From: Achromobacter spanius
Lineage (GTDB): Bacteria; Pseudomonadota; Gammaproteobacteria; Burkholderiales; Burkholderiaceae_B
Direction of reading: 5' to 3'
DNA length: 64,000 nucleotides
Assembly (NCBI RefSeq): GCF_029637605.1
Contig: NZ_CP121261.1
Span: 1,674,001-1,738,000, forward strand
The notes under the pieces were generated by a model. It had not been told where the DNA came from. It was given only the letters and a program-made list of their open reading frames with translations, and searched no databases. Below, one piece after another: positions 34,908 through 43,386 of the stretch (position 1 is the first letter of the stretch; the number at the start of each line of letters is the position of its first letter). The translations under genes and the position numbers were made by a program.

Positions 34908-36323
34908 ATGCCACAACTTGTACTGCTTCTGTTGGGAGTTCCTTATCTGCGCAAGCGCTGGAAGGGCCTGTTCACGGCAGGCCTGTTTTTTCTGGTTGCG
35001 GGCATCGCCGTTTTCATCGACGCGCTGGACAACGCGCTGTACTTCCCGTTGAACGCCTTCGCCGTTCTCTTCATCGTGGAAGGGCTGGCCACGCTGATGA
35101 TCGCGTCCAGCGGCGTGGGCGGGCAGCGCGTGCTGCGCTACGTGAAGGGGCTGTTCGTGCTGCTGGCCGGCAGCTTGATCCTGGCCGGCCACCATCACGG
35201 ACACTTTGCCTTGTCGATGATCTTCGGCGCCTTGTTCCTGACCGACGGCGTATTGCAGTGCCTGGCGGCGTATGTGGTGCGCTACGAGCGTTGGCGCTAC
35301 GCCTTTGCCGGTGGCATCGCTGAAATCCTGCTGGCCATTTTCTTTTTCCAGCCCTATCCCACCAACTATGTGGGCACCGTGCCGTATTGCCTGGGGCTGT
35401 TCCTGGGCATCGCGGGCGTGAAGCTGCTGTGGCTGGCGCGTCGGGTCAAGCACCTGGCGTCGAACCCGGCGTTTGCGTCCAATGTGTCACCGGACTTCAT
35501 GCCCTCAGAGCCCGCATCCACCCCAGCTTCCAACGCAAGCGCGGCATTGGCGCCCCGCCCTCTGGGCCCGACGATGTGGGACGGCCCGCCCGCCGACTCC
35601 GAGCCCGCGCTGACGGTGCATGTGTGGACCCCGTCCGGCACGGCCAAGGCCCAGTCACGCAATCTTCCCTTGGTGGACCGTTACATTGCCGCCGTCGACA
35701 TCAACGGCGTGATATCGACCGGACACGCCGCGCTGGAGTCGCCGGAAGGCATCTACATCAGTCTGTACCCCCGCGACGACATCGACCGGTCGCCCGACGA
35801 ATTTGGCAACCTGCTGCGCGCCACCGCCGAAAACGACATCCCTGGCGTCTATCAACCCGACTACCCCACGGAATCCAAGGCGTGGTGCCCGTCGACCGTG
35901 CGCGTGCGTTTTCGTAACTACGACGCGCAGAAGCTGGCCGACTTCTGGCAAGAGTACCGCCAGGACAGCACCTACAACCTGACCCACCGCAACTGCTCCA
36001 GCTCGGTCGCGCGTGCGCTGGATGCCGCGCTGGACGGCGTGGTGGGCCGCCTGCATGGCAGCCAGGCCGGCTGGGGCGTGTTGCTGCGCCTGTTGCTGAC
36101 GCCGGAATTGTGGGTGGCGTCACAGATCCGCAAACGCGCGCTCACCATGGCGTGGACGCCCGGGCTGACGCTGGACTACGCCCGCGCCATGAGCATGCTG
36201 GCCGACCCGCGCCCGTTTGGTTGGTGGAAGATGTCGCAATCGGCGCTGCGCCGGATCGCCACACTGCGGGCCAACTGGCGCCAGCAAGACCGCGATGCGC
36301 CGCTGCGCAGGCCGCCCGCCTGA
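34908..36323 (+). CDS. HdeD-like membrane protein fused to a papain-like (NlpC/P60-LRAT type) domain
   Basis: 471 residues. The first 180 residues form about six membrane segments with HdeD/DUF308 character. A Pro/Ala/Ser-rich linker follows (about 185-235). The C-terminal domain (about 240-430) has H273 in GHAALESPEGIYISLYP and C363 in THRNCSSSVARALDAAL, the H-before-C order and spacing of permuted papain-like domains such as LRAT or DUF4105 enzymes. So the enzyme may be an inner-membrane anchored hydrolase or acyltransferase. It follows DUF2239 on the same strand. Confidence 0.72.
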   Translation: MPQLVLLLLGVPYLRKRWKGLFTAGLFFLVAGIAVFIDALDNALYFPLNAFAVLFIVEGLATLMIASSGVGGQRVLRYVKGLFVLLAGSLILAGHHHGHFALSMIFGALFLTDGVLQCLAAYVVRYERWRYAFAGGIAEILLAIFFFQPYPTNYVGTVPYCLGLFLGIAGVKLLWLARRVKHLASNPAFASNVSPDFMPSEPASTPASNASAALAPRPLGPTMWDGPPADSEPALTVHVWTPSGTAKAQSRNLPLVDRYIAAVDINGVISTGHAALESPEGIYISLYPRDDIDRSPDEFGNLLRATAENDIPGVYQPDYPTESKAWCPSTVRVRFRNYDAQKLADFWQEYRQDSTYNLTHRNCSSSVARALDAALDGVVGRLHGSQAGWGVLLRLLLTPELWVASQIRKRALTMAWTPGLTLDYARAMSMLADPRPFGWWKMSQSALRRIATLRANWRQQDRDAPLRRPPA

Positions 36324-36467
36324 GCTCCTCCGCGCCACCATCCGGAGTGTCAAGCTGCCGATGCGAACATTGACCCGGGTCACGCACCTTGCCAGCCGCA
36401 TCGTCACACACGACATCTTGCCGCCGTTGCGCTTTAATGGACCCGTGCATGTCAACCAAGGACCATC

Positions 36468-36848
36468 ATGTCCACGCCCAAGAACTTCTTGCTGTACGAC
36501 GGAGACTGCCCCTTCTGCTCGAACTACGTACGGATGCTGCAATTGCAGAAAGCCGTGGGCCGGATCGAACTGCTGAACATGCGCGACCACCCCGACCTGG
36601 CCGTGGCCTACAAGGCGCAGGGCTATGACCTGAACCAGGGCATGCTGCTGCATCTGGATGGCCAGGATTACTGGGGCGCCGACTGCATCAACCGGCTGGC
36701 GATGCTTAGCACCGGCAACGATCTGTTCAACAGCTTGAACGCCGCGGTGTTTCGCAACCGCTGCCTGTCGACGGCGCTGTACCCCTTCATGCGCACAGGG
36801 CGCAGCCTGGCGCTGACCTTGCTGGGCAAGCGGAAGATGCAGTTGTAG
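36468..36848 (+). CDS. DCC-family thiol-disulfide oxidoreductase (DUF393)
   Basis: 126 residues. The DGDCPFC motif near residue 11 is the DCC signature of the DUF393 thioredoxin-fold family; two cysteines in C-x2-C suggest dithiol redox chemistry. The domain is complete for the family and has no signal peptide. The physiological partner is unknown, and nothing in the neighbourhood supplies one. The start has GGACCATC upstream. Confidence 0.88.
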   Translation: MSTPKNFLLYDGDCPFCSNYVRMLQLQKAVGRIELLNMRDHPDLAVAYKAQGYDLNQGMLLHLDGQDYWGADCINRLAMLSTGNDLFNSLNAAVFRNRCLSTALYPFMRTGRSLALTLLGKRKMQL

Positions 36849-36867
36849 GCATGGGAAACGTGGGCGC

Positions 36868-37776
36868 CTAGCTGCGGGCTGCCGCCCCGTCCACGACTGC
36901 ATCCACGCCCATGACCCGTTGCAAGAACGCGTCCAGCGCCGGATTGTCATGCTGGGCATGCCAAACCAGATACATGTCGGCGTACAGATTGCGCTGGCCG
37001 ATCGGCCGGAATTCCACGCCTTCAAAGCGCAGTTCTCGCGCGGAATCCGGAACGATGCCCACGCCCAGCCCGGCGCGTATCAGCGCCAGCAGCGTATGGG
37101 TTTGCCCGGCGCGTTGCACGTAGTCGGGCTGCACATCCGCAAGCCCGAACGCCCCCACGATACGGTCATAGAAGTACTTGCCTTCGCGCGGCGAATACAG
37201 CACGAAGGGCTGGCCCTGCAACAGGCGCAGCGGCACGGTCTCGTGTTCGCACAGCGGCGAGCCGACCGGTAGCGCCAGCACCAGGGGTTCGCGCTCGACC
37301 AACCGGGATTCAATGCCGGCTTGCTGCGGCACGCTGCGCGCCAGAATAACGTCCAGCTCGCGCGCCAACAGCAGCCGGGCCAGATCGGTGCTGACCGTCT
37401 CGCGCAATTGAATTTCAACGCCCGCCAAGAGCTTGCGCGCCCGCATGATCATCGACGGCATCAGCCGATAGGACGCCACCGCCGTAAAACCCAAGGTGAT
37501 GTGCCCGGCCTCACCGCCGGACGTGCGCCGCGCCGTGGCGGCCGCGCGCGCCGAAAACTCCAGCAGATGGCGCGCATCGCGCAGAAAACGCCGGCCCGCC
37601 GCGCTAAGCAGCACCTGGCGGCTGTTGCGCTCGAACAGCGTCACACCCAGATCCTGTTCCAGCAACTGGATCTGGCGCGACAGCGGCGGTTGCGTCATGC
37701 ATAGCCGTTCGGCGGCGCGGCCGAAGTGCAACTCTTCGGCCACCGCGATGAAACACTCCAGCTGACGGAATTCCAT
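36868..37776 (-). CDS. LysR-family transcriptional regulator
   Basis: 302 residues from the ATG at 37776, chosen by alignment to the family opening MEFRQLECFIAVAEELHFGR (AAGGATTGAATCG upstream). The helix-turn-helix is at about 1-60 and the effector domain extends to the C-terminus. The opening resembles CatR/BenM/CbbR-type regulators of catabolic genes. It is divergent from the Bug receptor gene at 37967 and the dehydrogenase gene 39029, which are its probable targets. Confidence 0.9.
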   Translation of the reverse strand: MEFRQLECFIAVAEELHFGRAAERLCMTQPPLSRQIQLLEQDLGVTLFERNSRQVLLSAAGRRFLRDARHLLEFSARAAATARRTSGGEAGHITLGFTAVASYRLMPSMIMRARKLLAGVEIQLRETVSTDLARLLLARELDVILARSVPQQAGIESRLVEREPLVLALPVGSPLCEHETVPLRLLQGQPFVLYSPREGKYFYDRIVGAFGLADVQPDYVQRAGQTHTLLALIRAGLGVGIVPDSARELRFEGVEFRPIGQRNLYADMYLVWHAQHDNPALDAFLQRVMGVDAVVDGAAARS

Positions 37777-37966
37777 CGATTCAATCCTTGAATTGATCAA
37801 TGCTATTTATAGCTCGAACGGCTATCCATCGAAAGCCGTTTCTATACTCCGAAAAAATGGCCGCGTACCGGCCAGCAAGACCCAAAGGAGCATCACCGCA
37901 GCACGTTGGTTTTTCGCGGCGCAAGCCGCTTGCCAACGCAAATTCACCCCAAAAAAGAGAAGAGAC

Positions 37967-38962
37967 ATGGAGACAACCCCCATCGCCCGACCGCGCGTCC
38001 GGCTCATCGCCGCGGCGCTGGCCCTGGCCGCCACCGCCGCATTGCCGTTCAGCACGCAGGCCGCCGGATACCCCGAGCGCCCCATCAACCTGATCGTGCC
38101 CTTCTCGCCGGGCGGCGGCACCGATATCTCGGCGCGCCTCTTGGCCGTGGCGCTCACCGAGAAACTGGCGGCGTCGGTGGTGGTGGACAACCGCCCCGGC
38201 GCGGGCGGGCAGATCGCCGCGGACCTGGTGGCGCGCTCGCCGGCCGACGGCTACACGCTGCTATTCGCCAATTCCGGCATGCTGGCGATCAACCCCTGGA
38301 TCTACAAGCTGCATTCAGACCCGGCCACCGCGTTTGCGCCGGTGTCGCTGTTTTCGGATCTGCCCTTCGTGCTGGTCGTGCCCGCCACCCTGCCGGCCAA
38401 GAACGTGGCGGACCTGGTCACGCTGGCCAAAGCCGAGCCGGGCAAGCACACCTTTGCCAGCTCCGGCACAGGCGGCGCGCCGCATTTGTCGGGTGAGATC
38501 TTCCAGCAAGCAACCGGCGTCGACCTGATGCACGTGCCGTACAAAGGCGGCGGCCCCGCCATGACCGACCTGATGGCTGGCCGGGTCGACATGCTGTTTG
38601 CCTCCGTGCTGGAGACCATGCCCTATGTCACCGCGGGCAAGCTGCGCGCGCTGGCCGTCACGGGCGACAGTCGCTCGCCGGCCATGCCCAACGTGCCGAC
38701 CATCGACGAAGCCGGCGTGAAGAACGCGCAATCCGGCTCCTGGACCGCGGTGCTGGCGCCGGCCGGCACGCCGCCCGCCGTGATCGAAAAACTATCGCAG
38801 GCCATCCGCGATGTTGCCAACGACCCGGCCATCAAGACCAAGCTGGAATCGCAAGGCGCCGTGGCGCACGGGTCCACCCCGCAGCAACTGCAGGCGCTGG
38901 CCGCCAGCGAACGCGCGCGCTACGGGCAGATCATCAAGGCCCGCAACATCCAGACCAACTGA
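37967..38962 (+). CDS. Bug-type (TctC) periplasmic substrate receptor
   Basis: 331 residues from the ATG at 37967 (AAGAGAAGAGAC upstream). A signal peptide of about 34 residues (METTPIARPRVRLIAAALAL, then PFSTQAA) precedes the TctC fold (PERPINLIVPFSPGGGTDIS; DNRPGAGGQIAADLVA). The longer frame from 37793 would place about 58 non-conserved residues before the signal and is not used. It is divergent from a LysR gene and followed by a 2-hydroxyacid dehydrogenase, so the ligand could be a carboxylate used by that enzyme. A rho-independent terminator follows. Confidence 0.9.
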   Translation: METTPIARPRVRLIAAALALAATAALPFSTQAAGYPERPINLIVPFSPGGGTDISARLLAVALTEKLAASVVVDNRPGAGGQIAADLVARSPADGYTLLFANSGMLAINPWIYKLHSDPATAFAPVSLFSDLPFVLVVPATLPAKNVADLVTLAKAEPGKHTFASSGTGGAPHLSGEIFQQATGVDLMHVPYKGGGPAMTDLMAGRVDMLFASVLETMPYVTAGKLRALAVTGDSRSPAMPNVPTIDEAGVKNAQSGSWTAVLAPAGTPPAVIEKLSQAIRDVANDPAIKTKLESQGAVAHGSTPQQLQALAASERARYGQIIKARNIQTN

Positions 38963-38970
38963 GCTTGACC

Positions 38971-38996
38971 CGGCCCGGGTAACGCCGGGCCGTTTT
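38971..38996 (+). terminator. Intrinsic terminator after the Bug gene
   Basis: CGGCCCGG and CCGGGCCG (38971-38978 and 38985-38992) form an 8-bp perfect GC stem with a GTAACG loop, followed by TTTT. It lies eight bases after the Bug receptor stop codon. Confidence 0.7.
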
Positions 38997-39028
38997 CGAT
39001 GAAACCTCCATCCCAATAAGCCGCACCC

Positions 39029-39994
39029 ATGACCGATTCCCTGCCCTCCTCCGCCCCGCACCTGTTGATGGTCGGCCCTTTGCTGCCGGACCTGATTGCG
39101 GACCTTGAATCGCGCTATCACGTGCATCGCTTGTGGGAAGCGACCGACGCCGACGCGTTGCTGCGCGAACAGGGTGCGAACATACGCGGCATCGCCACCA
39201 GCGGCCGCTTTGGTGCGACCGCCGACTTGATCAACGCGCTGCCGGCACTGGAAGGTATCTTCAGTTTTGGCGTGGGCTACGACACCATAGCCGTAGCTGC
39301 CGCGAAGGCGCGCGGCGTGGTCGTCACCAACACACCGGGCGTGCTGGACGCCTGCGTGGCCGACACGGCGCTGGCCTTGATGCTGGCCGCGCCGCGCCGC
39401 ATCGCCGAAGCCGACCGCTTCGTGCGCGCCGGCCGCTGGCCCAATGAAGGCTTTCCGCTGGGCACCCGCATGAGCGGCAAGCGCTGCGGCATCGTGGGCC
39501 TGGGCAATATCGGCTTGCAGATCGCCCGCCGCGCCGCGGCCTTCGACATGGAAATCCTGTACACCAACCGCAAGCCGCGCGCGGACGCGCCGGCGGAATA
39601 TCGCTACGTGGCAGACATTGAAACGCTGGCCGCGCAGTGCGACTTCCTGGTGCTGGCCGTGCCGGGTGGCGGCGCCACGCAGCACATGGTGAACGCGCGG
39701 GTGCTGGACGCGCTGGGTCCGCAGGGCTGGCTGATCAACATTGCGCGCGGCACCGTGGTTGACGAAGCCGCGCTGGTCAGCGCTTTGGAGAACAAGCGCA
39801 TCGCGGGCGCGGGGTTGGATGTGTTCGAGCACGAACCCGAGACCCCGGCCGCGCTGCACGCGATGGACAACGTGGTGCTGCTGCCGCACATCGCCAGCGG
39901 CACGCACGAAACCCGCCGCGCCATGGCCGATTTGATGGTGGCGAACCTGGACGGCTGGTTTCGGGATGAGAAAGTGCTGACGCGGGTCGTCTAG
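39029..39994 (+). CDS. D-2-hydroxyacid dehydrogenase (glyoxylate/hydroxypyruvate reductase type)
   Basis: 321 residues. The Rossmann motif is GIVGLGNIG (about 151-159). The catalytic triad of the family is visible: Arg in NIARGTVVDE, Glu in FEHEPETP and His in LLPHIASGTH. The layout matches GyaR/GhrB-like enzymes, which reduce 2-ketoacids with NAD(P)H in the cytosol. It lies 66 bp downstream of the Bug receptor gene but after a terminator, so coexpression is uncertain. Confidence 0.92.
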   Translation: MTDSLPSSAPHLLMVGPLLPDLIADLESRYHVHRLWEATDADALLREQGANIRGIATSGRFGATADLINALPALEGIFSFGVGYDTIAVAAAKARGVVVTNTPGVLDACVADTALALMLAAPRRIAEADRFVRAGRWPNEGFPLGTRMSGKRCGIVGLGNIGLQIARRAAAFDMEILYTNRKPRADAPAEYRYVADIETLAAQCDFLVLAVPGGGATQHMVNARVLDALGPQGWLINIARGTVVDEAALVSALENKRIAGAGLDVFEHEPETPAALHAMDNVVLLPHIASGTHETRRAMADLMVANLDGWFRDEKVLTRVV

Positions 39995-40048
39995 ACCCTG
40001 GGCGTCAAGCCAACGGCGCCTGTCGAACAGGCAGCGCGCGCCGGCTGG

Positions 40049-40450
40049 CTATTCGCTGACCCACTTCAGCTCCGGCGACGGCGCGCCTTCTTGCTGAAAG
40101 TACAAAATCGCCGCCGCGGCCAGCTCGCGGCTCACGCACTGATACTGCTGATAGCTGCCCGACTGGCCGCCCACCACCACGTCTTCGTCATGGTCTTCCG
40201 ACCGCGACGGATCGATCAGCGTATAGATGCGAGCGTCGTCGTCCAGCGTGATGGACACCACGAATGTATCCGCCCCGCCCCCAACCGCCATGACGGTCTC
40301 GTCTTCGGTCACAAACGCGATGGAGCTGAACTCCGCGCCGTCCAATTGGTCCAGCGCGGCAAGCGCTTCCGCGATGGACGGATCGGCGCGTTCGCTAACG
40401 GCTGCCCGGTCGCCCTGGCGACGTTCTTCAATGAGTTTTTTTATTTTCAC
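40049..40450 (-). CDS. Small acidic protein of unknown function (possible Imm1-like)
   Basis: 133 residues from a GTG at 40450 with AGGGG upstream. No signal peptide or membrane segment. A basic N-terminus (KIKKLIEERRQGDRAA) is followed by a soluble alpha/beta domain ending in a tail F-x2-E-G-x3-P-E-L-K-W. This tail and the alternation of short strands are reminiscent of Imm1-type immunity proteins, but I cannot confirm membership, and no toxin gene is adjacent. It is the next gene downstream of the giant-protein operon on the same strand (143-bp gap). Confidence 0.6.
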   Translation of the reverse strand: MKIKKLIEERRQGDRAAVSERADPSIAEALAALDQLDGAEFSSIAFVTEDETVMAVGGGADTFVVSITLDDDARIYTLIDPSRSEDHDEDVVVGGQSGSYQQYQCVSRELAAAAILYFQQEGAPSPELKWVSE

Positions 40451-40474
40451 GATCGTAAAAGCCCCTGATGATGC

Positions 40475-40502
40475 ACGCCGGGCCTCCCGCGTGGGCCGGC
40501 GT
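40475..40502 (-). terminator. Possible stem-loop downstream of the secretion operon
   Basis: ACGCCGG (40475-40481) and CCGGCGT (40496-40502) form a GC stem with a 14-base loop, between the SecA-like gene and the small unknown gene. No U-tract follows on the minus strand, so it may only attenuate or stabilise the transcript. Confidence 0.35.
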
Positions 40503-40593
40503 CTGAGTGCGATCGCCCCCCGAAATTCAGAGCGATGACTTTTGCCAGTCTACCGGCTCTGCGCCGCGGGCGCTTTCGCGCCAGGAGTCGGCA

Positions 40594-43371
40594 TCAGAAC
40601 TTGACCGAGCACCGGATGCCCGAGGGGATGGCGTTGCCCTCGTTGGGCACACGCAGCAATACCGTGAAGGTCCCGCTGGCCGCGTCCATCACGCGGTCGA
40701 TGCGCCACACCTTGCCTTGCAGCGGCTTGTCACTGATCGCCGTGTTCACCGTGACCTGCGCCGCCGCGTCCGCCTGGATCTGGCCGTACAAGCCTTCCGG
40801 CACCACCACCTTGACCAATAGTGGATTGATCTGCGCCAGCTTGACGATCTTGTTGTCGTTGACGCGATCGCCCGGTCCCGCATAACGCTCGGCCACAACG
40901 CCATCAAACGGACTCTTGATGCTGCGTTCAGCCAGAATCGCCTGTTGCAGGGCGACTTGCAACTGCGCCTGACGGCTGCGCGAGGTCATCTCGTCGTAGT
41001 CGCCCGCGGGCAGCAATTTGCGCTTGAAGAGATCTGCGTTGCGGTCCACGACGCGCCCCAGGTAGGCGGCTTCCGCGCGGCGCAACCCAAGCGTCGCTTC
41101 GTCGACGCTGGTGTTCAGTTCGGCCACCACCTGGCCTTTCTTCACGACGTCGCCGCGCTGAACCAGCACCTTGCTCAGCACGCCGGCCGACGCGCTGCCC
41201 AGCTCTGACACCTGAAAGGGTTCGATCAGGCAGGCCATCGGTGTTTGCAGGGTGTCGCCCTGCGAGGACAAGGCGGGTTCCGTCAGCACCGGCAGGCGCG
41301 CATCGGGCGGCAAGCCCTGCGCGGCGGCGCTGGCGATCAGGCCGCTGAATAGACCGAAGCAAAAGAAGCGTAGGCGATGTGTCATAGATTTTTGGAGATC
41401 AATCCCCTGCCCGGAAAAGGACAAGGAGTTTTCAAGTTCTTCATCCGCGGCCACCATGTGGCGGCGCTCGCGGGCCAGTTTCTTTTCCGTGCGGGCCTGG
41501 GCGTAGCGCAGCCAGCGGGCCGCCAAGCCGTGTCCGCCCATTGAACGCAGCAACTGCGCGGGCTTCGCCCACGCCTTGCCCGCCACGCTATCCAGCACCG
41601 CGTCTTCCCAAGACAGAATGGCTTCGACGTGGCCGGGGTCGCCCTGGCGGCCGCAGCGGCCTTCCAATTGGCGGTCGATGCGCGCCGACTCATGCCGTTC
41701 GGTCAGAATCACGTGCAGCCCGCCCGCCTCGCGCGCCGCATCCGACAGCGGAATATCGGTGCCGCGCCCGGCCATGTTGGTGGCGATCATGATGCTGCCG
41801 ATCTGGCCGGCCTGCGCAATCATGTCGGCCTCGTCCGCGTCCTGTTTGGCGTTCAGGACCACCGCAGGCAACCCGGCCTGGAGCAATACTTGCGCCACCT
41901 GTTCCGACGCCGCCACCGAGCGCGTGCCGATCAGCACCGGCACGCCTTGCGCGTGCAACACGCGGGTGCGGTCGAGCACCGCGGCCCACTTTTCGTTCAA
42001 GGTGGCGTACACCGCATCGGGCGCATGACGACGGCGTGAGCGGCGATGCGTGGGAATGCGCACCACCGGCAGGTCATACACCCGCCCCAGTTCCGCACGG
42101 ATTTCCGCCGCAGTACCCGTCATGCCCGACAAGAGCAGATAGTGTTTGAAGAAGCGCTGATAGCTGATGCTCTTTAACGTGGAACGCGGTTCGCTCAGCG
42201 CCAGCCCTTCCTTGTGTTCCAGCATCTGGTGCAAGCCCTGGCCCCAGGACCGGTCCGGCATGACGCGCCCGGTGAACTCGTCCACCACCATGATTTTCTC
42301 GTCGCGGATGATGTATTGCTCGTCCAGGCGGTACATGTGCAGCACCGTCAGCGCGCTAAGCACCAGTTCTTCACGGCGAAACGGAATGCTCCAGGGCGCG
42401 GGCAAATTGGCGCATTCGGCGCGCAGATGTTCACGGCCCAGCTCGGTCAGCGTCACCCGGCGTTCCCCGCGCAGCAGCCGGTAATGCGCGGGGTCCATCG
42501 CGCCGGCCAGGTCCATGGCCTGGCGCGTCACGTCGGTGCTGTCGTCTTCCTGCACACCGGAAATAATCAGCGGCGTGCGCGCCTCATCCACCAGCACGCT
42601 GTCGGCCTCGTCCACGATGGCAAAACACAGGCCACGCAGGTACAGCTGACTCAGCCGCCCCTGCTCGCCCCGCAGCCGCTCCAGCCGCAACGCGTCTTCG
42701 TCCTTGCCGCCGTCCAGCACAATCAGGTCACGCAGGTAGTCGAACACCAGCGTCTTGTTCGAGCAATACACCACGTTTGCCTGATACGCCTTGCGGCGCG
42801 TGGGGATGTCCATCTCCATGCTGACCCAGGCCACTGACAGGCCCAGCGCTTCGTAGATCGGCCCCATGATCTGCGCGTCGCGCTCAACCAGGTAGTCGTT
42901 GGTGGTGATCACATGCACGGGCAGCCCAGCCATGGCGACCGTGGCGGCGGGCAGCGTGGCGGTCAGCGTCTTGCCTTCGCCCGTGTTCATCTCGGCGACC
43001 ATGCCTTGCAGCATGGCCCAGCCGCCCATCAACTGCACATCGAAGTGCGCCTTGCCCACCGTCAACCGCCCCGCCTGCCGGATCAGCGCAAACGCGCGCG
43101 CGGCGCTGGCGGGGGTGATGCCGTTGCAGCGCAGGTCATAGGCAATTTCATCCGCGCGCTGGCGCACGCCGGCCAAGTCGATGTCGCCCAGCGCTTTGGT
43201 CTCGCGGTGCACGCGGGCCACGATGCGGCGGGTGCGCGACAGCGGCTGGCGGCGCTTCCTGCCCAACCAGCGCAAGGCCGCCGTGCCCCAGGCTTCGAGC
43301 TTGTTCGGATGCCGCTCGCTCTCTTTTTCAGGATAGAGCGGGTCCGGGTTCAGGGTGGCAAAGGCGTGCAT
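40594..43371 (-). CDS. Truncated SecA-like ATPase fused to a periplasmic adaptor (HlyD/RND-type)
   Basis: 925 residues in one uninterrupted frame. Residues 1-662 resemble the SecA motor: Walker A NTGEGKT (129-135), Walker B DEAD (254-257) and the arginine-finger motif GRCGRQGDPG (571-580). The motor stops about 80 residues after this; the long helical scaffold and zinc-binding C-terminus of SecA are absent. From Met663 the sequence becomes a signal-like segment (THRLRFFCFGLFSGLIASAA) followed by a periplasmic adaptor (biotinyl-lipoyl barrel RSIKSPFDGVVAERYAGPGD; about 263 residues). The adaptor lacks the usual C-terminal domain. The gene is separated by 15 bp from the preceding one. It may function in export of the giant protein. 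Confidence 0.85.
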   Translation of the reverse strand: MHAFATLNPDPLYPEKESERHPNKLEAWGTAALRWLGRKRRQPLSRTRRIVARVHRETKALGDIDLAGVRQRADEIAYDLRCNGITPASAARAFALIRQAGRLTVGKAHFDVQLMGGWAMLQGMVAEMNTGEGKTLTATLPAATVAMAGLPVHVITTNDYLVERDAQIMGPIYEALGLSVAWVSMEMDIPTRRKAYQANVVYCSNKTLVFDYLRDLIVLDGGKDEDALRLERLRGEQGRLSQLYLRGLCFAIVDEADSVLVDEARTPLIISGVQEDDSTDVTRQAMDLAGAMDPAHYRLLRGERRVTLTELGREHLRAECANLPAPWSIPFRREELVLSALTVLHMYRLDEQYIIRDEKIMVVDEFTGRVMPDRSWGQGLHQMLEHKEGLALSEPRSTLKSISYQRFFKHYLLLSGMTGTAAEIRAELGRVYDLPVVRIPTHRRSRRRHAPDAVYATLNEKWAAVLDRTRVLHAQGVPVLIGTRSVAASEQVAQVLLQAGLPAVVLNAKQDADEADMIAQAGQIGSIMIATNMAGRGTDIPLSDAAREAGGLHVILTERHESARIDRQLEGRCGRQGDPGHVEAILSWEDAVLDSVAGKAWAKPAQLLRSMGGHGLAARWLRYAQARTEKKLARERRHMVAADEELENSLSFSGQGIDLQKSMTHRLRFFCFGLFSGLIASAAAQGLPPDARLPVLTEPALSSQGDTLQTPMACLIEPFQVSELGSASAGVLSKVLVQRGDVVKKGQVVAELNTSVDEATLGLRRAEAAYLGRVVDRNADLFKRKLLPAGDYDEMTSRSRQAQLQVALQQAILAERSIKSPFDGVVAERYAGPGDRVNDNKIVKLAQINPLLVKVVVPEGLYGQIQADAAAQVTVNTAISDKPLQGKVWRIDRVMDAASGTFTVLLRVPNEGNAIPSGIRCSVKF

Positions 43372-43386
43372 ATCAGGGCGCGCGCA

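Noticed and set aside
39995..40048. Terminator hairpin after the hydroxyacid dehydrogenase
   Set aside because: The GCCTG/CAGGC stem is only five base pairs and no U-tract follows.
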